From Pseudomonadota bacterium (GTDB lineage: Bacteria; Pseudomonadota; Gammaproteobacteria; Steroidobacterales; Steroidobacteraceae), in the NCBI GenBank assembly GCA_019352035.1, contig JABBNZ010000003.1, forward strand, positions 24,063 through 88,062: DNA of 64,000 bases, in the 5' to 3' direction. Shown here piece by piece: positions 1 to 8,631 of the stretch (position 1 is its first letter; every line of letters starts with the position of its first letter). Below the pieces are notes generated by a model, which was not told the origin of the DNA, searched no databases, and was given only the letters and a program-made list of their open reading frames with translations. Made by a program: the position numbers and the translations under genes.

Positions 1-1248
1 CTTGATGGAGCGGGTGTTCAGATTTTCCCGCATCTTGGTGTCGTTGGCGATGCGGATGGCGTCTTCCTCGTCGCGATAGGGCAGGATCGCCAGCACGGGG
101 CCGAATATCTCCTCGCGCGCGATGGTCATGTCGTTGCGCACGCTGGAGAAGATCGTCGGCCGGACGAAGTACCCTTTCTCGATTCCCGGGGGCCGGCCTA
201 CGCCGCCGATGATGACTTTGGCGCCTTCGGCGATGCCCTGGGCGATGTAGCCCTGGACCCGCTCGAATTGGATCTTCGACACCACGGGCCCCACGGCTGT
301 CGTTTCCGACGCGGGGTCTCCGACGACCACCTCTTCAGCTGCTTTTTTGGCGAGCGCCTCGACCTCGGCCAGGCGGCCGGCAGGTACCAGGAGCCGGGTC
401 GGCGCATTGCAGGACTGACCCGAGTTCTCGAACACGTGCTGTACCGTGTCTTTCACGGCGCGCTCGAAATCCGCATCCTCGAGCAGGATATCCGGTGATT
501 TGCCGCCGAGCTCCTGGTGAACGCGCTTGACCGTGGCGGCGGCGATCTTCGCGACCTCGGTGCCGGCGCGGGTCGAGCCGGTGAAGGAGACCATGTCGAT
601 GTCGGGATGCGCGGCGAGGGCTGCGCCGACTTCGGGGCCCGTGCCGTTGATCAGATTGAACACGCCCGCGGGAACTCCCGCATCGTGCATGATTTCCGCC
701 CAGATCGCCGCGCTGAAGGGTGAGAACTCCGAAGGCTTGAGCACCATGGTGCAGCCGGCGGCGAGCGCCGGGACGACTTTCGCCGCGACCTGGTTCATGG
801 GCCAGTTCCAGGGAGTGATCAGGGCGCATACACCGACGGGCTCCAGCGCCAGTCGGGCGGAGCCGCGTCGCTCCTCGAACTCGAACGTCTTCAGCAGCTC
901 GATCATCGCCGTGATGTGGCCGAGACCGGCACCGGCCTGCGACCCCTTGGCCAGAGCGGCCGGAGCCCCCATTTCGGCGCGCATGGCGGCCGCGATCTCC
1001 AGGTAGCGCTTCTTGTAGATCGTGCGGACCCGCTCGAGGAGCGCGCGCCGCTCCTCGCGCGAGGTCTCGGCGAAGGATTCGAACGCCCGGCGCGCGGCGG
1101 CGACCGCCCGATCGACGTCCTTGGCGCAGCCCAGGGAAATGACTCCGGCGGGCGCCTCGGTCGCGGGGTCTATGACCGTGAACTCCCTCGGCTCGACCGG
1201 CTCGACCCAGCGGCCGTCGATGTAGAACTTGCGGTACTCGTACGCCAT
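1..1248 (-). CDS. Aldehyde dehydrogenase, CddD-like (cut by window edge)
   Basis: NAD(P)-dependent oxidation of an aldehyde to an acid in the cytoplasm. The 416 residues present carry the family order: WNWP with N148, the ELGGKS segment with general base E246, and the active-site motif GQSCNAPTR with nucleophile C280. The wording around C280 and the FEFEERRG segment match the 6-oxolauric-acid dehydrogenase-like (CddD) ALDH group; the substrate is unknown. Start ATG at 1248 gives the usual N-terminus (FYIDGRWVEP). The C-terminus lies off the window. Odd: after EEIFGPVL and IANDT the family almost always continues xYGL, but here the last residues read KMRENLNTRSIK and no frame restores YGL, so the first about 36 bases look foreign to the gene. 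Confidence 0.9.
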   Translation of the reverse strand, partial: MAYEYRKFYIDGRWVEPVEPREFTVIDPATEAPAGVISLGCAKDVDRAVAAARRAFESFAETSREERRALLERVRTIYKKRYLEIAAAMRAEMGAPAALAKGSQAGAGLGHITAMIELLKTFEFEERRGSARLALEPVGVCALITPWNWPMNQVAAKVVPALAAGCTMVLKPSEFSPFSAAIWAEIMHDAGVPAGVFNLINGTGPEVGAALAAHPDIDMVSFTGSTRAGTEVAKIAAATVKRVHQELGGKSPDILLEDADFERAVKDTVQHVFENSGQSCNAPTRLLVPAGRLAEVEALAKKAAEEVVVGDPASETTAVGPVVSKIQFERVQGYIAQGIAEGAKVIIGGVGRPPGIEKGYFVRPTIFSSVRNDMTIAREEIFGPVLAILPYRDEEDAIRIANDTKMRENLNTRSIK

Positions 1249-1385
1249 GGCGGCCTTGCTGCTCGATGGAATTGATGCGGGGATCTTACTACGCCCACGG
1301 GGTGGCCCAGCACTTTCGCGGATTCCACCCATCGCGGCCTGCGGCATCCCCCCTCGAGGGAGTTTGGCTCGAGGAAGTCAGACGT

Positions 1386-1784
1386 TCAGTGCGATTCTCC
1401 GACGCGGGCGATCGCCGCCGACAGAAGCTCCCGCACCTGCTCCGCTGTCGCGCGTAGAGCCGGATTGCCCGTCCGTTCCAGGCTGGCCACGGGGTCCACG
1501 CCGGCAACTTCCACGCGGTGGTCCGGAGTCTCGCGCACGATCACATTGCAAGGCAGGAGGACGCCGAGCCGCTCCTCGGCCTTGAGCGCTTCGAAAGCCA
1601 GGCGCGGATTGCAGGCACCGAGGATGCGGTACTTGGGACTGTCCACCCCGAGCTTCGTCTTGAATGTCGCTTGCACGTCGATGTCCGTCAGGACTCCGAA
1701 CCCCTGTTCCTTGAGCCTGGCCGTGACATCGGCGACAGTGGTGTCGAAATCCTTCGAAACGGTCTTGGCCAGGTAATAGCTCAT
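1386..1784 (-). CDS. DUF302 domain protein
   Basis: Small soluble protein of 132 residues covering one DUF302 domain (MSYYLAKTVSKDFDTTVADV at the start, then a GFGVLTDIDV strand and a GACNPRLAFEAL helix). Family members bind small ligands or metals poorly defined so far; no function is assigned. I chose the second of two ATGs (1784) because GGAG lies 6 bases upstream of it, while it would touch the first ATG (1790). The cysteine in GACNP and the one in LLPCNV are family features. It stands alone between the aldehyde dehydrogenase and the transpeptidase, which is divergent. Confidence 0.85.
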   Translation of the reverse strand: MSYYLAKTVSKDFDTTVADVTARLKEQGFGVLTDIDVQATFKTKLGVDSPKYRILGACNPRLAFEALKAEERLGVLLPCNVIVRETPDHRVEVAGVDPVASLERTGNPALRATAEQVRELLSAAIARVGESH

Positions 1785-1966
1785 GGGCATCTCCAATTTC
1801 AGGATGCGCGCCTGGAACGCGCGCGACGGGTGATCGTGGGCCCCGGGGGCGGGCTGGGCGGAAACACCCGAAGCAAAAACCGAAGTCACCCCGCCGGGCA
1901 ATCAGTACTTCTGCGCACGGGCGGCAGGCGAGGCGCATGGCAGAGTTGGCGCTGGAGGTCGGTGAC

Positions 1967-3010
1967 ATGGAATCGTGGGAATTGCGGCAGGGCTTCTCCT
2001 CGAAGGCGCGGGCTTCGCTTTGCGCGCGTTCGATGCTCGCGCTGCTGACGCTGGGATTCGCGCCGGCGGCGTTCGCAGCGCCGGTCCCGAATACCTGCGA
2101 GATTCACTATCCGGGCGATGCCGGCATTGCGTGGAGCTGTCACCGTATCGCGCGCCGCAACACGCTCACCGGCCTCTTTGGCTCGCATTGGCCGGAGGTC
2201 CTGCGCTTCAACCGCATCGACCGGCGTCATGTTTATCCTGGGGTGCGCATCAAGGTGCCGGACGACCTGCGGCAGGTGCGAGACTTCACGCCCTTGCCGG
2301 CAACCTACGCACCCGCGGCCGAGGACGCCAAAGTCATTCTCATCAACCTCACGGAACAGTTCCTGGGCGCCTACGCGTACGGCAAGCGGGTCATGTCCTT
2401 TCCGATCACCTCGGGAAATAACACCGTGCCGGCGCTGCGCACGCCGGATGGCAATTTCAGGGTGACCGCCTACGACCGGCTGCACAGCTCATCGCTCTAC
2501 GATATGGCCGACTCCGGCAAGCCGTATCCCATGCATTACGCGCTGAGATTCCTCATCGACAGCCGTGGGGTCGCGGTCTGGATCCACGGGCGCGACGTTT
2601 CGGGCTACGCGGCATCGCACGGGTGCGTGGGGCTTTATGACGAGCAGATGCAGAAGGACTATTACCGCTATCCCGATCATCCGGTCCTGGAGGATGCGCG
2701 GACGCTCTACGAATGGGCGATCGCGCCGCATCCCGACGACGGGCACTTCCATGAGCTTGCGAACGGACCGACGGTACTGATCGTGGGGCAGGCCCCGGAC
2801 TTCCCGCCGCTGCGGCCGGGGAGCGCGCAGCCGCCGCCGTCTCCGAAGACGGCCGCCGCGATCGCGCCCGCGTTGGGGTGCGGCATCGGGCGCGAGTCGG
2901 TCCTAACTCTCAGACTGCCGCCGCAGGCCCACCCAGAGGAAGAGGAACGGCATGAGGTACATCAGGACATTGCCGAGGACGTTGCCGCGGACTCCTGTTC
3001 CGGCGGTTGA
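1967..3010 (+). CDS. L,D-transpeptidase (YkuD), exported
   Basis: Periplasmic peptidoglycan cross-linking or lipoprotein-anchoring enzyme of the YkuD family, 347 residues from ATG 1967, which follows GGAGG by 8 bases. Residues 1-35 form a signal peptide ending AAFA. A LysM-like segment (TLTGLFGSHWPEVLRFN and YPGVRIKVP) precedes the catalytic domain, which starts near VILINLTEQ. The active site is IHG followed by SHGCVGL with S217, H218, G219 and nucleophile C220. The last 35-40 residues after a proline-rich stretch are acidic and low in complexity, and are encoded antisense to the end of the DoxX-like gene, so the native stop may have been lost. Substrate specificity cannot be read from the sequence. 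Confidence 0.9.
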   Translation: MESWELRQGFSSKARASLCARSMLALLTLGFAPAAFAAPVPNTCEIHYPGDAGIAWSCHRIARRNTLTGLFGSHWPEVLRFNRIDRRHVYPGVRIKVPDDLRQVRDFTPLPATYAPAAEDAKVILINLTEQFLGAYAYGKRVMSFPITSGNNTVPALRTPDGNFRVTAYDRLHSSSLYDMADSGKPYPMHYALRFLIDSRGVAVWIHGRDVSGYAASHGCVGLYDEQMQKDYYRYPDHPVLEDARTLYEWAIAPHPDDGHFHELANGPTVLIVGQAPDFPPLRPGSAQPPPSPKTAAAIAPALGCGIGRESVLTLRLPPQAHPEEEERHEVHQDIAEDVAADSCSGG

Positions 3011-3838
3011 GTAGGGGCCGCCGAACGCCTCCGCGGTCGACCAGACGGCCAGAGAGTAGGCGATGCCGAATGGAATGGCGAGGCGCAGCCAGCGCCCGCT
3101 CAACAGCGCCACCGCGATCGCGGTCTCGGAAAGTCCCACGAGGATGGCGATCGGAACCGCCCCGATGGCGTGGATGACCGTGGCGACGAACCCGAGCCAG
3201 GCCGCGATCCAGGCAGGCTGCCCCGGGATGGCCGAGGTGATCTGGCTGGTGAAATGAAACAGGAAGGCCGGCACCCACTTCAGGGCGGCATCGAACAGCC
3301 ACAACAGCCCGAAGCTGATCCGGCCCGCCTGCCACAGCCGCTCCGAGGAGCCGGGCGCTGCGGTCTTCGCGCCTTCGATGGCCGGCGCCACTGACAGCAC
3401 GAAGAGGAAGGCGATCGCATAGGCCACGAACACACCCGGGTCTGTCTGGCCGCCGGCGTAGGGAAACCCAAACCCGTTGAGGAATACCCAGCAGATCGCG
3501 CTGTAGACGATACCGGCCTTCGCCGCGAGGCCGACGTGCCTGCGCGCCAACAACGCGACGCCGAGCAGCAACGCGATTACGACCATGCAGCCTGCGACGA
3601 TCCGCGGACCGAGCGCCTCGGTGCCGTGCACCGCCGCCAGCAGCAACGGCCGAACACCTTCCGGGACCTTCGAGGCGGGCTTTGCGAATGCATGGATGAG
3701 GTTCGCCTTGGCCGCCGGGACGGCCAGCCACGCCATGGCCTGAAAGGCGGCGTTCGCCAGCCAGATCGCGCCGAATACCCCCGTCAGAACGCCAAAGGCC
3801 GCGCTCTGCGCGCCGTCGAGTCGAGCTGCCAACTTCAT
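2903..3838 (-). CDS. DoxX-like integral membrane protein
   Basis: Predicted inner-membrane protein of 311 residues with about eight hydrophobic segments, including FGVLTGVFGAIWLANAAFQ near residue 15, IVAGCMVVIALLLGVALLA near 80, and YLMPFLFLWVGL at the end. The layout of two four-helix halves resembles DoxX/terminal oxidase subunit-like proteins, but no redox or metal ligand set is obvious, so the function is unknown. Start ATG 3838 has AGGAAAGGATC just upstream. It converges on and overlaps the transpeptidase gene by 108 bases at its 3' end. The permease gene on the same strand ends 42 bases upstream, so the two may be co-transcribed. Confidence 0.7.
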   Translation of the reverse strand: MKLAARLDGAQSAAFGVLTGVFGAIWLANAAFQAMAWLAVPAAKANLIHAFAKPASKVPEGVRPLLLAAVHGTEALGPRIVAGCMVVIALLLGVALLARRHVGLAAKAGIVYSAICWVFLNGFGFPYAGGQTDPGVFVAYAIAFLFVLSVAPAIEGAKTAAPGSSERLWQAGRISFGLLWLFDAALKWVPAFLFHFTSQITSAIPGQPAWIAAWLGFVATVIHAIGAVPIAILVGLSETAIAVALLSGRWLRLAIPFGIAYSLAVWSTAEAFGGPYSTAGTGVRGNVLGNVLMYLMPFLFLWVGLRRQSES

Positions 3839-3879
3839 TTTGATCCTTTCCTACGGACACGCATTCGAAGGAGCTTACA

Positions 3880-5262
3880 TCAAGATCGAGGCGCATGGCG
3901 CGCGCCACGGGCGGACGGCGGGGGCGCCCCGGCCTGCCTGGGGCGGCCGCGCGCACAGGCCGCAAGGCCGATGTAGTAGACGATGCCTGCGGCAATCCAG
4001 CAGCCGCCGAGTACCTTGGCGGTGCGATCCATTCCGTAGAGCACATACAGGATCACGGCGAAGCCGGCGAGCGGCAGGAGCAGATGCCGCAGCCAAGCGC
4101 CGCTGCGCTGGCGGATGAAGTGATGCCAGGCGACCGCCAGATGCAGGAGCGCGAAGCTCGTGAGCGCGCCGAAATTGACCACGCGAGTGAGGTCGTCGAT
4201 GCGATGCGTGAAGAGCAGCCCGACGAGCAACGATATGCTTGCGACGAGGAGTGTGCTGACGTAGGGCGTCTTGAAGCGGGGATGCACCGCGGCGAGGACG
4301 GGCGGCAGCTTGCGATCGCGCGCCATGGCGAAGAGCACGCGGGCGACCGCGGCCTGGGCGGCCATGGCGTTGGCGATCCCGAATGAGATCACCACGGCCA
4401 GGATCGCCGTCAGACTGAGAGCGGGGCCGCCGGCGCGGGCGGCGATCTCATAGAACGCCGTCGCCGCGGAGGCAAACCGCATGCCGCGCGCGAGATCGGC
4501 GGCGATCCAGGTCTGCAGTATGAAGAGCGCTCCGATCAACACCAGCGAGAGCAGCGTCGCCCTGGCGATGGCGTTTCGCGCTCCAGCGCTCTCCTCCGAC
4601 AGTGTCGAGATGCCGTCGAAGCCGAGAAACGACAGGACGGCGATGGAGGTCGCGCCCGCCACGGTGCTCAGTGAGAAGTGGCGCGGGTCGTAGAGCGGGG
4701 CGAGCGTCAGCCGGCCGGCTCCCGCGCCTGCATGCAGCGCCAGCGCCCCGAAGATCACGAACAGCGCGAGCGTCAGGAGCTCCAGGGCGAGGAGCACCTT
4801 GTAGAGGCGCGCCGTGAAACGGATGCCGAGCAGATTGGCCGCCGCGTTGAACGTGACGAAACCCACGAGCCAGGCCCACTCGGGGACGGCGGGCAGGATC
4901 GGTTGCAGGGCAATCGCCGAGAAGAGGTAGAGCAGAGCGGGCACCAGGATGTAGTCGAGCAGGATGAGCCAGCCAGCGAGAAAGCCGGCGAATTCGTGCA
5001 GCCCCCGCTGCACATAGGCATACACCGATCCTGCCAGAGGGAATGCCTGTGACATCGCTGCGTAGCTGAGCGCGGTGAACAGCATCCCGGCCAGACCGAT
5101 CAGGTAGGCGAGGGCGACCATGCCTCTGGCGTCCTGCCACACGAACCCGAAGACCGCGAACGGGGCGATCGGCACCATGAAGATCATCCCGTAGACGATC
5201 AGGTCGCTCAGGGTGAGCGCGCGATCGAGCTGGTCCTGATAGCCGAATTGCTCGAGTGACAT
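3880..5262 (-). CDS. APC-family amino acid/polyamine permease
   Basis: Inner-membrane secondary transporter of 460 residues and about 12 transmembrane helices. The N-terminus (LTLSDLIVYGMIFMVPIAPF) is the APC-superfamily TM1 with its unwound GM motif, followed by YLIGLAGMLFTALSYAAMSQ and the FLGFDGISTLSEES signature of TM6, where amino acid and amine binding residues lie in AdiC/PuuP-type proteins. The substrate is probably an amino acid or amine. The gene is divergent from the acetamidase/formamidase at 5340, and the shared 77-base gap suggests joint control and a nitrogen-scavenging role; this is inference from context. Confidence 0.85.
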   Translation of the reverse strand: MSLEQFGYQDQLDRALTLSDLIVYGMIFMVPIAPFAVFGFVWQDARGMVALAYLIGLAGMLFTALSYAAMSQAFPLAGSVYAYVQRGLHEFAGFLAGWLILLDYILVPALLYLFSAIALQPILPAVPEWAWLVGFVTFNAAANLLGIRFTARLYKVLLALELLTLALFVIFGALALHAGAGAGRLTLAPLYDPRHFSLSTVAGATSIAVLSFLGFDGISTLSEESAGARNAIARATLLSLVLIGALFILQTWIAADLARGMRFASAATAFYEIAARAGGPALSLTAILAVVISFGIANAMAAQAAVARVLFAMARDRKLPPVLAAVHPRFKTPYVSTLLVASISLLVGLLFTHRIDDLTRVVNFGALTSFALLHLAVAWHHFIRQRSGAWLRHLLLPLAGFAVILYVLYGMDRTAKVLGGCWIAAGIVYYIGLAACARGRPRQAGAPPPSARGARHAPRS

Positions 5263-5323
5263 GTACTTGCTTTCGCGGCCCCGCGGGCCTGCCTGCGACG
5301 ATCGAGTCTAGCCCACCGCACGT

Positions 5324-5331
5324 GCTAGAGT
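5324..5331 (+). promoter_or_regulatory. Extended -10 element, possible leaderless start
   Basis: TGCTAGAGT is an extended -10 (TGnTAnnnT). Transcription would begin about 7 bases later, practically at the ATG at 5340, which lacks a Shine-Dalgarno sequence. No convincing -35 is visible. This suggests leaderless mRNA. Confidence 0.35.
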
Positions 5332-5339
5332 GCAACGGC

Positions 5340-6272
5340 ATGGCGCACCGTCATACGATCCACGCGCAGCACTACGGCTGGGACAATAGCCTCGAGCCGG
5401 TGGTGCGTATCGCGCCTGGCGAGTCGCTCGAATTTGAGGTGACGGATGCCTCCGGCGGCCAGCTGTCCCGGGCGTCGGCCGTCGAGGACGTCGGCCGGTT
5501 GGATTTCGCCCGGGTCAACCCGGTCGCAGGTCCGGTGTACGTGGATGGCGCCGAGCCCGGCGACATCCTCAGGGTGACAGTGCTGTCCTTTGCGCCATCC
5601 GGGTGGGGTTGGACGGCGAACATTCCCGGCTTCGGGCTCCTGGCGGAGGATTTCAAGGAGCCGGCGCTGCATCTGTGGAGTTACGACAGTCAGGCATTGA
5701 CCGCTGCCGCTTTCGGCTCATGGGCCAGAGTGCCGTTGAAGCCGTTTGCGGGCACAATCGGAGTCGCCCCTGCGGAGCCCGGATGCCATAGTGTCGTGCC
5801 CCCACGCCGGGTCGGCGGCAATATGGACCTGCGCGACATCGCGTGCGGAAGCGAGCTGCATCTGCCCGTCGAAGTGGCCGGCGCGCTGTTTTCCGTAGGG
5901 GATACTCACGCGGCGCAAGGCGACGGCGAAGTCTGTGGCACGGCGCTCGAGAGCCCCATGCGCGTGGCGCTGAGATTCGACCTGATGAAGCAGACGCCGC
6001 TGGCGTTTCCCCGGTTGCTCACATCCGGTCCCGTGACGCGCCATCTCGATCAGCGGGGCTACCGGGTGACGACGGGCATCGGTCCGGATCTGATGGAAGC
6101 GGCCCGCGCGGCCCTGCGCTCGGCGATCGACTGGCTCACGCGCGAGCGCGGCATGCCGGCGATCGACGCCTACCTGCTTTGCAGCGTCTGCGGCGATCTG
6201 CGCATCAGCGAGATCGTCGATATGCCCAACTGGACCGTGTCCTTCTACTTTCCGCGCCTCGTGCTCGACTGA
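5340..6272 (+). CDS. Acetamidase/formamidase family protein
   Basis: Hydrolase of the FmdA/AmdA family (310 residues, usual length about 300), which releases ammonia from formamide or acetamide in the cytoplasm. Family features: a start with HTIHAQHYGWDNSLEPV, the WGW-type segment GWGWTANIPGFG, the GVAPAEPG turn, and the metal-site region GGNMDLRDIACGSELHLPV. The C-terminal part contains AYLLCSVCGDLRISEIVDMPN, typical of the family. ATG 5340 was chosen because the family N-terminus starts there. It is divergent from the permease, consistent with uptake and breakdown of small nitrogen compounds. Confidence 0.88.
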   Translation: MAHRHTIHAQHYGWDNSLEPVVRIAPGESLEFEVTDASGGQLSRASAVEDVGRLDFARVNPVAGPVYVDGAEPGDILRVTVLSFAPSGWGWTANIPGFGLLAEDFKEPALHLWSYDSQALTAAAFGSWARVPLKPFAGTIGVAPAEPGCHSVVPPRRVGGNMDLRDIACGSELHLPVEVAGALFSVGDTHAAQGDGEVCGTALESPMRVALRFDLMKQTPLAFPRLLTSGPVTRHLDQRGYRVTTGIGPDLMEAARAALRSAIDWLTRERGMPAIDAYLLCSVCGDLRISEIVDMPNWTVSFYFPRLVLD

Positions 6273-6273
6273 C

Positions 6274-8631
6274 TCAGCTGGACTCGACACTCTCCTCGGT
6301 GATGAAGCCGGCCGGCAGAATCAAGGTCGGCGAATCGTCTTCTTCGGAGTCGAGCTCCTGCGGCGGCAGCACGCCCGCACCGCCGGCGCCGAGACACCGC
6401 AGAGCTTCCTCGGCCTCGACCGGGCCGCAGTAGAAGTTTCCCTGGCCGAAGTGGCAGCCCATCGCCTCCAGCGCATCGGCGGTGGCCTGCGACTCGACCA
6501 CCTCGGCGATGGGCGTGAGCCCGAGGCTCGAGGCGAGCTGGACCATAGCCGATGCGAGGCTCGCGCCGCCGTGCTGCGAGGGGCTGGCGCCCACCCACGG
6601 CCGGTCGATCTTGACGTAATCGAACGGGAAGAGCTGCAGGTGGTTGAGCGAGGAGTAGCCGGTGCCGAAGTCATCGAGCATCAGCTCCACCCCGGTCTGG
6701 CGCAGTCGCTCGAGCGTCTCGCGGGCGGCCACCACGTTGCTGATGAGTCCGCCCTCGGTGAGCTCGAATTTGAGCGCCTGCGGCGGTATGGCGCTCTCGG
6801 CCAGCTGGCCCGAGACGTAGTCGCTGAGCTGCGGGTCGCGCAGCACCGCCGCCGACAGGTTGACGCTCAAATAGAAGTCGGTGCCGGCAGGCAGGCGCCG
6901 CCGCCATTCTCTGGCGAGCATGCAGACGGTGCGGATCGTCCAGCGGGTGATCGGCACGATGATTCCGGTCTCCTCGGCGATCGACAGGAATCGCTCCGGG
7001 CCGAGCATGCCCTCGATGGGATGCCGCCAGCGCAGCAGCGCTTCCGCGCCCACCGCCTTGCGGCCGCGCAGATCGACGATCGGCTGGAAGAGGAGCTTCA
7101 GCTCGCGGCGCTCCAGGGCAACAAACAGGTCGGCTTCCAGGCTGACGAGAGTCGCCGCGTCACCCGCCATGGCGGGTGAGTAGGCGATGCTCGCGATCTG
7201 TTCCTGACGCTGGGCCACGGACAGGGCGACCTGCGCTTCCTGCATGAGCTGCTCCGCGCGCTGCGGCCAGCTCTCGAGGCAGCTCATCCCGATGCGGGCG
7301 GTGATCGCGAGGCGGTGGCGCCTGAGCTCGAACGGCTCCTGCAGCAGCGCCTGCAGCTCGCTCGCGAGCCGCGGGGCCGCATCGCCCGAGCCGAGATCCG
7401 GCACCAGCAGGGCGAACTGATCGCCGCCCCAGCGGGCCAGCACGGAGGAGGGGGGCGCCGCGCGTTGGAAACGGCGGCCGGCCTGCACCATCAGCTCATC
7501 CCCGGCCGTATGGCCGAGCGTCTCGTTGATCAGCGGGAAGCGCTCGATGCCGATCAGGAAGACGCCGATGCGGCGGCCGCGGCGGGTGCGCAGCCCGCGC
7601 AGCGTGCGATCGAGCTGTTCCATGAAGTAGTAGCGGTTCGGCAGCCCGGTGAAGGCATCATGGAAGCGCGCGCGATCGACGCTCTGCTGCAGGTTCTCGC
7701 GCTGCTCGATCTCGTGCGCGAGACGCTGGTTGGCCGCATGCAGCTGCCTGCGCGCCGAGGAGAGCGAGGCGCGCAGGCGCAGTGTCCGATGCGTCAGGTC
7801 GTGGGCGGTGAACGTCAGCAGCCAGGCGATCACGGCGAGAAGGCCGATGTCGGTGGCGAGCGTGCGCGTCGGATACCAGCCTCCATGAGGGCGTATCTCC
7901 AAAGCCAGCGCGCCAGGTGAGGCGAATGGGAAGCCCGGCGGCGCGTGAATCACGCCGACGGCCGGGTCGCTCAACGGCGTGATTCGCGATGCGGCGAACG
8001 TCCTGGCATATCCCCCCGCGGGATCCCGCTGCACGAGCGCGAAATCGCTGCCGGCGCCCACCGCGCGCGTGAGCTGCGCGCGGGCCAACAGGCGATCGAG
8101 GTTTGCATAGGCGACCGCCCATCCCCCGTGCGGCGCCGCGCCGCGCGTGGCCTGACGGGTGAGCGGCGCGCGCGCCGCGATCAGCCACTCGCTGCCCTCG
8201 CGAACCGGTCCCAGCAAAGCCGCCGAGGGCGCGCCGCGCGCGGCGGCCTGCCACTCACGCATGATCGCCTTGGCGACCTCGGCGTTGGAGCGGCCGTAGG
8301 CGAGGATGCCGCCGCCGTTCGCCGCCTCGAACACTCTGAAACCGGACTTGGCCGGTCCGTTCGAGGTGCCCTGGGTGGCAGGGGGCGTGGCGCCCCGTGC
8401 AGCTTTCGCCGCGCGTGCGGCGAGCTCTTGGAGCTGCCGCTCCATGGCTCGGGCGCCGTGTGCGGCGGCGGCCTGAGCGGCATTGCGAGCCTGTTCCGCC
8501 CGCTGTTGCACGCTCAGGACGATGAGTCGGGATCCTGCGGCCACGACCGTCACGAGCACCAGGAGCGCCGGAAGCCAGGTCGAGCGACGCCTGAGAAACT
8601 GAGGGAGGTTGAGGCTCATGGGGCCGATCAT
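6274..8631 (-). CDS. Membrane GGDEF/EAL c-di-GMP enzyme, likely phosphodiesterase
   Basis: 785 residues: TM helix about 17-38, a 220-residue periplasmic sensor region of no recognised family, a second TM about 258-276, a short coiled coil, GGDEF domain about 305-470, EAL domain about 510-760. The GGDEF signature is GGDQF (402-406) and the preceding RxxD inhibition site is absent, so cyclase activity is doubtful. The EAL domain keeps EAL (530-532), SVNLS, FELTE, LDDFGTG, VKID, AEVVE and GQG, the full metal and catalytic set, so hydrolysis of c-di-GMP is likely. ATG 8631 overlaps the upstream stop as ATGA; the next in-frame ATG is 8619. Last gene of the three-gene operon, so the sensor and barrel upstream probably act on the same signal. 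Confidence 0.9.
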   Translation of the reverse strand: MIGPMSLNLPQFLRRRSTWLPALLVLVTVVAAGSRLIVLSVQQRAEQARNAAQAAAAHGARAMERQLQELAARAAKAARGATPPATQGTSNGPAKSGFRVFEAANGGGILAYGRSNAEVAKAIMREWQAAARGAPSAALLGPVREGSEWLIAARAPLTRQATRGAAPHGGWAVAYANLDRLLARAQLTRAVGAGSDFALVQRDPAGGYARTFAASRITPLSDPAVGVIHAPPGFPFASPGALALEIRPHGGWYPTRTLATDIGLLAVIAWLLTFTAHDLTHRTLRLRASLSSARRQLHAANQRLAHEIEQRENLQQSVDRARFHDAFTGLPNRYYFMEQLDRTLRGLRTRRGRRIGVFLIGIERFPLINETLGHTAGDELMVQAGRRFQRAAPPSSVLARWGGDQFALLVPDLGSGDAAPRLASELQALLQEPFELRRHRLAITARIGMSCLESWPQRAEQLMQEAQVALSVAQRQEQIASIAYSPAMAGDAATLVSLEADLFVALERRELKLLFQPIVDLRGRKAVGAEALLRWRHPIEGMLGPERFLSIAEETGIIVPITRWTIRTVCMLAREWRRRLPAGTDFYLSVNLSAAVLRDPQLSDYVSGQLAESAIPPQALKFELTEGGLISNVVAARETLERLRQTGVELMLDDFGTGYSSLNHLQLFPFDYVKIDRPWVGASPSQHGGASLASAMVQLASSLGLTPIAEVVESQATADALEAMGCHFGQGNFYCGPVEAEEALRCLGAGGAGVLPPQELDSEEDDSPTLILPAGFITEESVESS

